A stretch of DNA of 64,000 bases from Hemileia vastatrix (taxonomy: Eukaryota; Basidiomycota; Pucciniomycetes; Pucciniales; Zaghouaniaceae). Numbering within the stretch: the stretch's first letter is position 1; every line of letters starts with the position of its first letter. The notes beneath the pieces were generated by a model. The model saw nothing but the letters and a program-made list of their open reading frames with translations, was not told the origin of the DNA and made no database searches. The stretch is from NCBI GenBank assembly GCA_030280995.1, contig JASXTE010000011.1, forward strand, positions 18,618,603-18,682,602, given 5' to 3'. Shown piece after piece: positions 34,906 through 46,652 of the stretch. Made by a program: the position numbers and the translations under genes.

Positions 34906-34990
34906 ACCATGCAATATAGTGAGCCAACTTGCTAGAAATTGCACAACCTTGAACCCAAATGCATATCTAATTTATCACACATTGACGTAT
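34906..34990 (+). mobile_element. CACTA-like element end
   Basis: Begins CACCATGCAATATAGTGAGC, then a decayed palindrome CAACTTGCTAGAAATTG, then CACAACCTTGAACCC. It follows the same plan as the left end of the MITE at 1410 (CACCGCGCAATA, palindrome, CGCAACCTTGGACTC). It interrupts the gag remnant of copy 5 after 'acaggaata'. The matching right end was not found in the window. Confidence 0.5.
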
Positions 34991-35348
34991 TGATGAAACA
35001 ATAAGGAATAGAGTGCAAAAATACATTGAAATGTGATTAATCTAGCTTGATTATTTATTGAAGTACATGTGAAAATTTTTTGAAACAATTTTGAAGCATT
35101 AAAAAAATTTTTTTGTAATAGTATGTTAAAATCAGTTCTCTCACACAGTTAAGCTGGTCAGGAAAGCTACAAAATATTTAAATTAATTTTATTTTCTGTT
35201 ACATCTAAAACTAGACACACCCCAATTTAAACTTAAAGAAAAGTGATTCTAAATGTTCAAATAATTTTAATTAATTGTTGATATATGGTAAAATTATGAG
35301 GCACTAAAGTAAATCATTCAAGAAAAGTATTTTGGGAGTTAATATCAC
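34991..35348. other. AT-rich DNA between two CACTA-like ends
   Basis: No ORF or recognisable repeat. Confidence 0.4.
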
Positions 35349-35460
35349 CATGAACTATTTGGGGGGGACTTACTAGCAAGTCCTCAACTTGAAGTCAGAT
35401 GGAACTCAGATGGAATTCAGAATGATCTCACACTGAACTCAGACTGAAATCTTCCTGAAA
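35349..35460 (+). mobile_element. Second CACTA-like element end
   Basis: CACCATGAACTATTTGGGGG, then the palindrome GGACTTACTAGCAAGTCC, then CTCAACTTGAAGTCAG and a run of GGAACTCAGAT-like repeats. This is a clear relative of the right TIR of the MITE at 1410-1669. Its partner end is not visible, so it is truncated or split by the Harbinger insertion. Confidence 0.55.
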
Positions 35461-36616
35461 TAAGCTTGAAATATTCACAAAACATGCATGATTTTTTATT
35501 GAAAGAATTATGAAAAACTATTCAAATCTGAATGAAAATAAGAATAAAAAAGCTTTTGAAATCTTCTCAATAAGCAATACTTTTTTATTAAATTTAATCT
35601 GATGATCTTTTTGAATGAAAATTTAAGAATAAAAATACATGAAATTAAATTCTTTTTTCTTAAGTATAAATTTTAATCACTCTAAGAAATATACTGCATA
35701 TTTTTGAAAAAATTTAAAAAATATTTCATGACTTCTTAATGTAGAAAATATCCATTTTTTCAAAATACAAATCTTTCATTTTTTTATAAAGACCATGTAA
35801 ACTGAATAATTCTCAATTTTTTTTTCCAGAATTTTAAGCCTATGCAATACATTTTTTTTATTAAAATTAATTATATACCAAACAAATTAAGCCATAGTTC
35901 CTATCCCATAATATATTCTAAAGTTCTGTATAAAGGACACAAAATTAAAAAAAATTAAATGTAGTAAGATTTTATTTTTAAAAGATGGACATAATGAAGA
36001 ACCCTCATTTCTCCTTTCTCCAAATAAATAAAAATAGAATAATGAGATGATATATGTTTAACAAACAAAAAATTTTTCAAGTGGTAAAGTTTAATATTTT
36101 TTTATAAAATGCAAAAATGCAAGAAAATGATACAAACAGTAAGTAAAGTAATTTTGGTCTTTTAAAGGATAAAACGTGCTCAAATTCAAAAGCATTTTAT
36201 GTTATATTTTTGTTAAATCCAATACTTTTCATAATTAAGAAGCAATTTTTATCAAATCTATAAAGATTCTTTAGCTCAATTTTCATTCTTTAAATTAATT
36301 TGATCAAGTCACAAAAATTAACTTCTACTAAGTGATATTTTGCTATCAAAATCATTTGATTAAAAGGAATACAAAATATCAATGGGAAAATTAATATAAA
36401 TCACCAAATATTCTTTATAAATGTAAGCTGAATGCTTTATTTTTCATGAATTCAATAATTGAAGATATCAATATTTTTCACCTGAGAATACACAATCATG
36501 CACTATGAAAATTTTTGAATATAAATATCAGGCTCTACTATTTTTCACAGAATATATATTATGTATTAAAGTGAATTTTTATGTATCAATGCATGATTAT
36601 TTATAGAAGAATCAAT
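35461..36616. other. AT-rich non-coding DNA
   Basis: No ORF of interest. It continues past the Harbinger element at 52835. AAT at 36614-36616 is the left target duplication of that element. Confidence 0.5.
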
Positions 36617-36648
36617 AGGGGGTATCAATGTTCAGGGATCCGCAATTA
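36617..36648 (+). repeat. Left terminal inverted repeat of the Harbinger element
   Basis: 32 bp. The first 16 bases and the last 12 are identical to the inverted right end; four bases between them differ (CAGG against GACC). Confidence 0.85.
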
Positions 36649-36700
36649 GGGATCAGGAATTTTTTTTCCCGGGATCAGACATTATTAATTGCGGAAGATT

Positions 36701-36732
36701 CTTATCCACTAGCCCCAGGGCTAGTGGATAAG
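36701..36732. repeat. 32-bp near-perfect palindrome in the Harbinger left end
   Basis: The left half is CTTATCCACTAGCCCC; the right half is its reverse complement except at the centre. It lies between other inverted subterminal repeats ('gggatcaggaatt' at 36650 and 'aattcctgatccc' at 36783). Subterminal repeats are usual binding places for the transposase or Myb-like partner; that role is inferred here. Confidence 0.7.
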
Positions 36733-37808
36733 AAATCCACGATAATGCATTATCCCGCCTCCTATACCCCAATTTCCATTCCTAATTCCTGATCCCAAAC
36801 TCATCTCATCCATGATGGATTTTTAAGAAAGTCACATGACTTATAATTGCTGATGCCATCCTTAAGTATTTCCTCACTCTATGCTACTTAATTTTGGTGG
36901 CAAACACTTAAGTTTTTTTTCTATCTACACACCCCAACTGCACATTTGGCGGTGAATTCCCACTTCCCTCATCACTTAACCCTTCCACCAGCAACAATGA
37001 AACACCTCTCTACTAGGAAGCTACTTCATTCAACAATGAATGCTATCACTTTTCTTTTAGTTCTTTACCATAAATCTGACTCTGATTTGGAAGATGCTTT
37101 AGCTTATATGTGTTTTCTTTCCAAAAAGCGTTACATCATCACCAGGGGGCCAAATCTTTATCATGATCCCCGATATGATCTGGCCTCCATTCTCAACATT
37201 CCTCATTTAAACTTCACACAACTTTTTAGAACTTCTCCTGATTCTTTCTTCAATCTTTATCAACTCATCTCCGATCATCCTATCTTCCATAACAATTCTC
37301 ATAACAAACAGCGTAATCCTGCCATCCAACTTGCTGTTGCTCTATGTCGCTTTGGCTCAAATGGAAATGGTGCTGCCGTAAGACGTTTGGATAATCTCTT
37401 TAACATAGGATATGGTACCGTGATATTATACACCAAGCGCTGTATGATTGCTATCCTTTCCCTCAAGTCTCAAACTCTTGCTTGGCCAACTCCAGAACAG
37501 CGACTTGAATCCTCTCAAGTAATGCAAGCTGAAGGTTTCCCTGGCTGTAAAGGTTTTGTTGATGGCACAACCATCCCTTTGAGTCAAAAGCCTGCTCATG
37601 ATGGCAACCATTATTTTGATCGCAAAAAAAGGTTTCTTCAAAATCTTCTCCAAGTTCTCATCTTTCACAATCTAACTTTTAATCTTCTTTCTAGATACTC
37701 TATTGCCATTCAACTTGTATGCGATTTCAATAAAAAATTTATTGCTTTTCACAGTGGCTGCCCTGGATCATGTCATGACTCTTCCGTCTTCCAAAGAATG
37801 AGGATTTC

Positions 37809-38635
37809 TGTCAGCCAGGCTACTGGACTTACCCAGTGAAATAAGGAATTATTTACTGGATGAAGCCGCACCTTATCATCTTTTTTTAATTATTATTTAA
37901 TTATCATTTAGTTACATTAACATTAGTTATAAATTAACTAGTTACAGAATGTTAAAATTAAATTAATTAATTAAATAAATAAGTAAAATTATAATTATAA
38001 TTTTGTCCCTTATATTTTCTCTAACAACGTGCTCAATTGACAGGTTGGGAAAAATAAAAACTTTATATTTAAAAAAATAAAATACAAAGATAAAATAAGA
38101 TTTAAATATTCAAATAATATTAAATATATACAAATAAATCAAATTTCTTATTTGGAATTGACATTTATGGTAAATATTAAAAATATTGATGTATTTCTGA
38201 CATACTCTGTAAATACATCTTTTTGACGCCTTCTTTTTGGAATAACTTTATTATTTGAAATACTCTTTCTGGAATGTTCTTTTTCCCTCTTTTTCCCTGC
38301 TGTTTTTAGAATTTGATTTCCGTGCTTTGTCTCTCCTTTGCCTATAAAAGGCCTCTCTTTTTGTTGTCTTTTAATCATTCTATCTTACCAAACCATTTTA
38401 TTACAACAATAACCAATAAAAACGTATTCTTATACTCTATATCATTAGTATTTACAATAGCGTAATTCTAATTTATAAATTATATTAATATTTTAATCCT
38501 ACCTCTTTTTATTTGAGTAAAACAATCATCTTTGAATTAAGAAATACGTACAAACTTGTTGAGAATCCATTTAAACCTTATAAATCCTCATAGAACTTCG
38601 TACCAAAACTTCTAGACTAAAAGCGTACCTTGACA
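37809..38635 (+). repeat. 5' LTR of Chromovirus-2
   Basis: 827 bp, TGTCAGCCAGGCTACTGG to GCGTACCTTGACA. 'cctataaaaggcctctc' at about 38340 could serve as a TATA element. A basic 76-codon frame on the minus strand (38378-38148) is open in both LTRs but is explained by their near identity. Confidence 0.9.
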
Positions 38636-38840
38636 ATTGGGATCCTTTCCGAAATATCGACGGCGCAACGTTACTTGAGGCGTAATCGAGGGGACCATCG
38701 GCGTACAAGCACCTGTAAAGGACGAGTGGAGGCGAGAAAAACGACGAACGTCATACGTCACATGATAAAAGTTTTTGCTGCGAACGGGAATCGAACCGCG
38801 CTCCAAAACTTAAGTTCATATACTGACTAAAGATCGTATA
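38636..38840 (+). other. CpG-rich leader segment with tRNA-like B box
   Basis: Directly after the LTR comes ATTGGGATCCTTTCCG, where the primer site should be. The following 180 bp are rich in CpG (tatcgacggcgcaacg, aaaaacgacgaacg), unlike the AT-rich surroundings. On the minus strand near 38785-38805 is GGTTCGATTCC, a perfect tRNA B-box, but the flanking bases do not form a full T stem, so this is at most a tRNA-derived relic. Confidence 0.45.
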
Positions 38841-39773
38841 TATCGTGGTAATTATTGTGATTACTATTTGTGGGTTACTCTTCACTCTTCATTTGCTACG
38901 TATTTCCTTTTACTCAGCACTCTGTAAGTGGCATTAATTTGCTCATTTCGCAGGGGGAGGTGTCTGGTAATTGGAATTTATTTTTATTATTATATTTTTT
39001 TTTATTTTTCCTTGTTGACCATAATAGAGCAATACCTGTTCTTAGTCCCAGAGGTAATAAAATAATTATATATTAATATTAATTATTATCAATTTTCAGT
39101 TGACAATTGTCCTGATTAAATTGAATTTTAGTTGTTCCAGTTGACAAACTGTCATGACAATAATATTTTTTATTAAATAAAATAATTATTATAATTCTTC
39201 AGTTGACATTTGTCCTGATTAATTAATTGTTCCAGTTGACAAATTATCCTGACAATTATAATTTTTTAATAAATAATTAACATTTCATTACTTCAGTTGA
39301 CTTTGCGTCCTGGTAATCCAATAAATCTTTTTAATTAATAAATCTCATATTTAATTACTTCAGTTGACATTAAGTCCTGGTAGTTAAGTGATCAGTAATA
39401 AAATTTTAAAATAAAACTTCATATTTAATTACTTCAGTTGACATTAAGTCCTGGTAGTTAAGTGATCAGTCAAAATAAATTTTTTTTAATTAATAAAGAT
39501 TCATATTTGATTATTTCAGTTGACAATAAATCCTGGTAATAAATTAGTTGATTTAAATACTGAAAATAAAAATTAATAGAAATTCTAATTTATTTCTACA
39601 GTTGATTGCATTATCCTGGTTTTAAATTTTTTTTATTAATTTTATTTAAGTTGATTTTTATCCTAACAAGATTTTTTTATTATTTTTATTTTATTTCTTC
39701 TGTTAAATAAAAATTAAAAATAAAGACTAATTAATTTTTTGTCTCTTTTCCTTCATTTCAGTAGAATCTTAAG
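38841..39773 (+). repeat. Chromovirus-2 leader with CAGTTGAC tandem repeats
   Basis: Between about 39090 and 39630 a motif of the form TTCAGTTGACA(n5)TCCTGGTAA recurs roughly ten times at 45-75 bp spacing, with AT-rich filler. Two units at 39357-39395 and 39433-39471 are almost identical. In some units CAGTTGAC and GTCATGAC-like halves face each other. It is an untranslated leader; packaging or translation control is possible. Confidence 0.65.
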
Positions 39774-42220
39774 ATGACTGATCAAAGTGGCTTTGCTTCA
39801 CGTGAAGAAGAACTAGACTTAATTGATTATGATGAGCCTACTTCTGTAAGTTCTCCTTTAACAAGAAGAATTTCTCAAACTAATAAATCCTTGCCCCAAA
39901 CAGGATGTGGAAATGGAAGAAGTAGAAATCCTAGTGGACAATACTCAGGATCAGAAACCCAGGACAAACCCACCAGAAGAGCTTCCAAGAGGCTTCAAGA
40001 TAAAAAAGATGCCGTTGTCCCAGCAGATAAAGAATCTGTCAACCCACATAAAGGAGTTAAAGACAGACAGCTTAAAACTAAAGGTAAGGGTAGATGCCTT
40101 GGAAGAATGGGAGAAAAGAAAAAATACTTCTCTCCAAGAGAAAAGGAAACCTCTTCCTCCCAGGGATCAACAACAATTGGCTCCCCAATCCCAAGAGATG
40201 GTAGAAGTGTCCAAGTGGCAGTGGGACTGGCTCAACACACAGTGGGACTACTTAGCTCAAAATCAGCATCAATTACCTCAGGTAGGTCCATCAAGGCCCA
40301 CCCAGGCAAACCCCACTCCTCCCCACCCTTATCAAGGAGGCAAAAGAAGAAGGAAACCCAATATGGTGATACCCAGCAAACCCTGGTACGTCCCTCTATT
40401 GATTCTCAAGTGCCTTTTCTTGTGGCTGACTCTGTTCCTTCAGGTAAATCTGGAAGGCAGGATGAAACCTTGAGACCTATAGAGGCTGGGAATAGTAGAC
40501 AGTTATCTCATGTATCCAATCCATTACTTTTAATTGCTACCTCAATGATTAATCCTGATATGGCTGTGATTGATGAAACTCTTGACCCTGAGTTCTATGA
40601 GAGCCTGGAAAGTTACTCAGTTTCTTATTGAGAAACACTCCAGATGTAGCAAGAATTAATGATGAGCACTTGAGAGATATTATTGCCAAGCAAAATCATA
40701 TAATGAACAATATGCAATTGACTCAGAGATATAATAGTTTGTTAACTGATCAGGGTTATCAAGCATTAAAAAGTGAAGCACAGAGAGTCTCTGATGAATT
40801 GTCTCATTACAAAGCAACCCATGAAAAGAAAATTGCTTTATAGAAAAATATAAAAAATGATTTGTCTAAACTAAAAGATACTGTATCTGCCTGTTTCCAG
40901 GAGGTAGAAATAGATAAGATAAATCTGAAAAGATTGAGTGACCATTTGTCATCTTTTCAACATAAAAACCAATTATCTTTTGCAACTGTCAATGAAAGTT
41001 TATCTAGTCTTCCAAGAATGAAAACAAGACTAAGAACCATTGAAGAAACATTGAACTCATTGTTAAATGAACAAAAATATTCTGACAATTCTGTGAAAGA
41101 ACATATAGTGCAGGATGCTCAACCAGTACCTGTGGCTAGTTCATCTAAAATAAAAATTGATCCAGAAATACCTGTTGATAACACTGAGTTTCCATCAAAA
41201 ACTGATGATGCACCAGGATCTGCAACAGAATTAAACAATGAGATTTCAGCACAATTAGAGAAATTACAGCTGCTTCTTACTCAGAAACAAGCTAGTACTA
41301 AGGAGACTCCTTCAAATCAAAAGAATTGGCCAAAACTTGACCAGTACCCAACATTTGATGGTGATTCTTCCTCTGATTGGCAACAATTTATTTGCAGAAT
41401 TGATAATTTAAAAAATTCTTACAAACTCCCAGATGAGGAAATTGTGTCCAAATTAATTTCTTTGTTCACTAATGTTGCCCTGATGTGGTATGAATCTGTC
41501 CTCCTGGATGGGAATGACTACTCATGGGAGGATTGGAAGAAATTAATTAAAGCACAATTTGGTGGCTCCAAGTTCAGAATGGCTCAACAAAGGCAGTATG
41601 AAGAAACTAGATATAGCTCTTCTACTGATAAACCTATTGAGTTTTTAATGAAACTTGTCAAAATCTTAAGGGCAATGGACCCAAATATGGAGTTTGATTT
41701 ATGGAAGGACAGGATCCTCTATAAATTACCAATGTCTCTGAGAGACTTGATTGTGGCTAGGAATGAGTTCTCCAAAGAACCCTCTTCTTTCATTAATACT
41801 TGCAATGAGATACTTCTAAACAATAAGTATGATGCAAGAAGATTCATTCCTAGGACCCCTTTGGAGAAACCCTCCACTTACCAACAAAAACCTCAGGAAA
41901 AGGTTGGTAAACCTTCTGCCCCTGTTGCACCAAAGAAATATGCAACAAACACTTGCTTCAAGTGCAACAAGCCTTGGCAGAAAGGCCATGTTTGTGACAG
42001 GAAGATAAATCTTGTAGAACACACAGAGGAGCATGCTGATGACACAGTGGCACTGGATGATACATCAAGTGATTGTGCCAGCAATATTTCATATGAATCT
42101 CAACAAGAAATCTTGATGCTGGAAGAAGATATTCATTATTTAAATACTATTGACATTGATAATAATGATTTATCTACAGTTGAGGATGCTGAGATCATAA
42201 AGAACATTGAGGATAGCTAA
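39774..42220 (+). pseudogene. Gag of Chromovirus-2
   Basis: ATG at 39774 (MTDQSGFASREEELDLIDYD). Between 39907 and 40473 two frames are open at once; the Glu/Lys-rich one at 39907 (LKVRVDALEEWEKRK, EVSKWQWDWLNTQWDYLAQN) looks more protein-like, implying paired frameshifts. After 40628 the frame is the one used to the end, with a TAG at 40841. Coiled-coil sequence lies near 40880-41080, the gag core at about 41330-41800 (WPKLDQYPTFDGDSSSDWQQ, ALMWYESVL) and a zinc knuckle CFKCNKPWQKGHVC at about 41954-41995. The frame ends in TAA at 42218, and pol continues in the same frame after it. Confidence 0.7.
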
Positions 42221-45200
42221 ATTTTTATTGCCCCTCTCGAGGCACCAGTCTTGATCAATGGAACCAGCATTGAAGTTGTCCTGGATTCTGGAGCTGGAGG
42301 AAGTGTAGTATCTGAAAGAGCACTTGCTTCAGTAGATCAAGACTATAAATCTAAACTGTTGCCTATCATTTCTGAAAATTGGAGAGGGTATGGCTCTGTT
42401 TTGTCCCCCATTGGTAAATACAAAGCCACAGTGTTTTTTAAATATAACCATAGTTTTGTAAGAGCTATTTGTGATTTTGTTGTCATGAAAAATGATAACT
42501 TGAGCAATTGGTTTATTGTAGGGAATGATATTTTAACCAAGTATGGCATAAAATTGGATCCTTCAAACCAATGTTTCACAATGGGGTTGAATGGGAAGAG
42601 AAAATTTAAAATTTCCTCCCCTAAAAAATTATTAAAACCAGAATTGAACACATGTAATTCTGTGGTTCAATATAAAGGAAGATCTACAAAGGAAATGCAT
42701 GCCCTTATGTCTGAAATTGACAATGCCTCTTTTGGAGAACAACTTTCTGGTGAGGATAAAGATTCCATCATTAACTTGATAAAATCTTTTCCTATGGCCT
42801 TTTCTCATGGGTCACATGAACTGGGATTAGTTAAGGAGGAAATGAAACTTTCATTGTCTTGCCCATTAACTGATATACCACCTAGTTTAAAGAAGAAGCC
42901 TTATCCTGCTTCTCCCACAAAGAGAAAAGATATTGAAGATAATATCTGTACCCTTTTAAAAATGAATATTATTGAAAAGGTAGTTGAAACACCTAAATAT
43001 TGTGTTATCTCACCTGTCCTAATTTCTTATGAGAAAGATAAAGCCAGGTTATGTGGTGATTATAGAGCACTAAATACTTATACTGTTGATGATATCTATC
43101 CTTTACCTAGAATCAGCTCTATACATGCTACTTTACAGGGTGCTAAATATATCAGCTGTTTGGATGGTAATAAGGGATATCACCAGGTACCTGTTGAGAA
43201 AAATTCTCAGAACTTTCTGATGATTGCCACTCATATTGGTATTTATAAGTATATTAGGATGCCATTTGGCCCTAAAAATGCCCCTTCTGTTTTCCAAAAA
43301 GTAATGGATAACACATTCCATCAAGAGATAATTGAAGGTTGGCTGATGGTCTATATTGATGATATCAGTATATTCTCAAAAAAATTTGAGGACCATCTTA
43401 AACACCTGTGTAAAGTATTCCAGAAAATGGATGAAATAAATATGACACTTGCTTTGAAGAAATGTAAATTTGCTTTCCATTCTTTAAAAGTTCTTGGTCA
43501 TGTTGTTTCAGGCTTACAGATATGTGTTGACCAGAACAAAGTGGCAGCCATACAACAGGTGAAAGCTCCTACAACAGTGAGAGAGCTCCAAAGTTTTTTG
43601 GGAATGTGTGGATACTATAGACAGTATATTAAAAATTACCAAGTCATAGCTTTACCCCTTACCCAATTAACTAGAAAGGATGTTGCTTTTGTCTGGTATA
43701 GTGAAAGACAAAGAGCTTTGACACTATGAAACACTGTTTGATGTCAGCTCCAATTCTTGCTTTACCTGACTTTGATCAACCATTTGTTTTGTACACTGAT
43801 GCCAGTTTTATTGGTCTTGGTGCTGCCCTCCATCAAAAACAAGTGATAAATGATAAAGTTTCAGAGGTAGTAATTTGTTATATTTCAAGAACATTGAGAA
43901 ATAGTGAATTGAAATATGGTGCTACTCAATTAGAGTGTTTAGCTGTAGTATGGGCTCTGAAAAAGCTTCATTATTACCTAGATGACCAGAAATTTTAACT
44001 TGTCACTGACTGCAGTGCAGTTAAATCCCTATTAAACTTGAAAACACCTAATAGACATATTTTTAGATGGCAACTGGCTGTTCAAGAATACAGAGGGAGA
44101 ATGACAATTATTCACAGAGCTGGTATTGGTCACTCAAATGTGGATATGTTATCAAGGTTACCCTTACCAAATGATGACTCAAATCCTGCTTATGATCCTG
44201 AGGATGAAATTATCCATATCCATGGGATATATGTGTTTGATATGGAGGAAGAGCTATTACAGCTTATCCTGGAATCATATGATAAGGACACTGACTTGAA
44301 AAAGTTATGCACCATATTAAATGATCCAAAGAATGCTTCAATACAAGCATTAATTAAAACCCTTCCACCAAAGTACCAAAAAGGTTTGGAAAAAGGAAAA
44401 TTTTTAATTGATGAAGGATATCTATATTATAGAAGAAAGTTGAGTAATGTTATTGTTATTCCTCCTTCTATGAATGAAATCATCTTGAAAATTTGTCATG
44501 ATGACATATTAGCTGGACATTTTGATCTTGAAAAAACAATGATCAGAATTAAAAACACTGCTTGGTGGGCTAATATGTCTGAGGACACAAAATTATATGT
44601 TGAATCCTGTGATTCATGCCAAAAATCAAAAAGATCAACTGGTAAAAGAGCAGGATTAATGCAACATATTGAACCTCCTGATGCTCCATGAAAAATAATA
44701 AACATGGACTTTGTAACAGGATTACCTATTGCTGGTAAAGACAGTTATAACTCTTGTTGGGTTATCGTGGACAGATTCACAAAATTGTGTAAATTTATCC
44801 CTACCCACAAGGATGTTTCCACTAAAGAATTAGCTTTCTTATGGTGGTCTCATATGTTTAATACTGCTGGTTTTCCTAAAGCCATAATCTCTGACAGAGA
44901 CCCTAAATTTACTTCTGAATTTTGGATGTCTCTGATGGATGTTTGTGGTTGTGATCTGAAACTTTCTACTGCCCATCACCCTCAGACTGATGGTTTAGCT
45001 GAAAGAATGATTCAGACTTTAGAGGACATGATAAGAAGATATTGTGCCTTTGGCCTTGAGTATAAAGATAATGACAGATTCACTCATGATTGGGTTACCT
45101 TACTTCCTGGGTTAGAATTTGCTTATAATAGCACTGTTCATTCTGTTACTCAAAGAAAACCTTTTGAGTCTGGCTTGGATATGTTCCTAATACTCCTGCC

Positions 45201-45791
45201 CAAATTCTCAATAACAAAATACCTAAATTGGATATACATCCTGGTGTAAAATCTTTTCTTCAAATGCAACAACTATGCAGAAATCATGCTCAAAAATGTA
45301 TTGAAAAATCATTTGAATATGAGAAGAAAAGATGGGACAAATCCCATAAAGAATACACTTTTAAAAAGGGTGATGAAGTGTTGATTTCTACAGTCCACTT
45401 CAACTTACAAGGTAATAACAAATTAAAAGATCCATTTGTTGGTCCTTTTGATGTCAGAAGAATGATTGGAGATAATGCAGTTGAAGTTATTCTGTATTCC
45501 CCATATGACAGAAAACATCCTGTTTTTCCAATATCTCTTTTGAAACCTTACACATCCAATAGTGATTTATTTCCAAGAAGGAGGGGTAGACCAAGGAAAA
45601 CCCCAAATGAAATCACTGAGACAGCAGAAATTGAAAAAATATTAAATGACAGAATAGTCACTGCTGAGAAAGGTACAGAATACTTATTGAGATTCAAGAA
45701 TAAATCATCTGAATATGATTCTTGGATACCTGGGAAGGAGATATCTAATCTTCCTACTCTACTAAAAAAGTATAAGAAGAGAAAATCATAG
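42221..45791 (+). pseudogene. Pol of Chromovirus-2: protease, RT, RNase H, integrase, chromodomain
   Basis: Protease VVLDSGAGGSVVS at about 42280. RT with LCGDYRALNTYTVDDIYPLP, MPFGPKNAPSVFQKVMDNTF and YIDDISIFSK (43352). RNase H LYTDASFIGLGAALHQK. Integrase has an HHCC finger (CHDDILAGHFD, CDSCQKSKR) and the catalytic residues in WVIVDRFTK, IISDRDPKF and TDGLAERMIQ. A C-terminal chromodomain occupies the last 55 residues (EIEKILNDRIVTAEKGTEYL, then DSWIPGKEI). Breaks: frameshift near 43720, TAA at 43996, TGA at 44689 (probably from TGG), frameshift near 45200. No antisense gene lies between pol and the 3' LTR here. Confidence 0.85.
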
Positions 45792-45825
45792 CATTTTTTT
45801 TATTTTTTTTTTTAGAGTAAGGGAG

Positions 45826-46652
45826 TGTCAGCCAGGCTACTGGACTTACCCAGTGAAATAAGGAATTATTTACTGGATGAAGCCGCACCTTATCATCTTT
45901 TTTTAATTATTATTTAATTATCATTTAGTTACATTAACATTAGTTATAAATTAACTAGTTACAGAATGTTAAAATTAAATTAATTAATTAAATAAATAAG
46001 TAAAATTATAATTATAATTTTGTCCCTTATATTTTCTCTAACACCGTGCTCAATTGACAGGTTGGGAAAAATAAAAACTTTATATTTAAAAAAATAAAAT
46101 ACAAAGATAAAATAAGATTTAAATATTCAAATAATATTAAATATATACAAATAAATCAAATTTCTTATTTGGAATTGACATTTACAGTAAATATTAAAAA
46201 TATTGATGTATTTCTGACATACTCTGTAAATACATCTTTTTGACGCCTTCTTTTTGGAATAACTTTATTATTTGAAATACTCTTTCTGGAATGTTCTTTT
46301 TCCCTCTTTTTCCCTACTGTTTTTAGAATTTGATTTCCGTGCTTTGTCTCTCCTTTGCCTATAAAAGGCCTCTCTTTTTGTTGTCTTTTAATCATTCTAT
46401 CTTACCAAACCATTTTATTACAACAATAACAAATAAAAACTTATTCTTATACTCTATATCATTAGTATTTACAATAGCGTAATTCTAATTTATAAATTAT
46501 ATTAATATTTTAATCCTACCTCTTTTTATTTGAGTAAAACAATCATCTTTGAATTAAGAAATACGTACAAACTTGTTGAGAATCCATTTAAACCTTATAA
46601 ATCCTCGTAGAACTTCGTACCAAAACTTCTAGACTAAAAGTGTACCTTGACA
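45826..46652 (+). repeat. 3' LTR of Chromovirus-2
   Basis: 827 bp, same ends as the 5' LTR. Observed differences include acaacg/acaccg, ttatggt/ttacagt, cctgctg/cctactg, accaataaaaacg/acaaataaaaact, ctcata/ctcgta and aagcg/aagtg. Confidence 0.9.

Larger units (their letters stand above)
37809..46652 (+). mobile_element. Chromovirus-2 (Ty3/gypsy with chromodomain) inserted in the transposase exon
   Basis: 8844 bp with 827-bp LTRs (37809-38635 and 45826-46652), TG...CA ends, a target duplication ATTTC on both sides and an AGAGTAAGGGAG purine tract before the 3' LTR. The LTRs differ at fewer than ten places that I can see, so the insertion is recent. Gag and pol nevertheless contain several stops and frameshifts. 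Confidence 0.9.

Noticed and set aside
38148..38378. Basic 76-codon minus-strand ORF, also at 46165-46395
   Set aside because: Both copies lie in the LTRs of one recent element, so conservation reflects recent replication and not selection.
38770..38840. tRNA gene on the minus strand
   Set aside because: The B box is perfect but the T stem does not pair beyond two bases and no matching acceptor arm is present.
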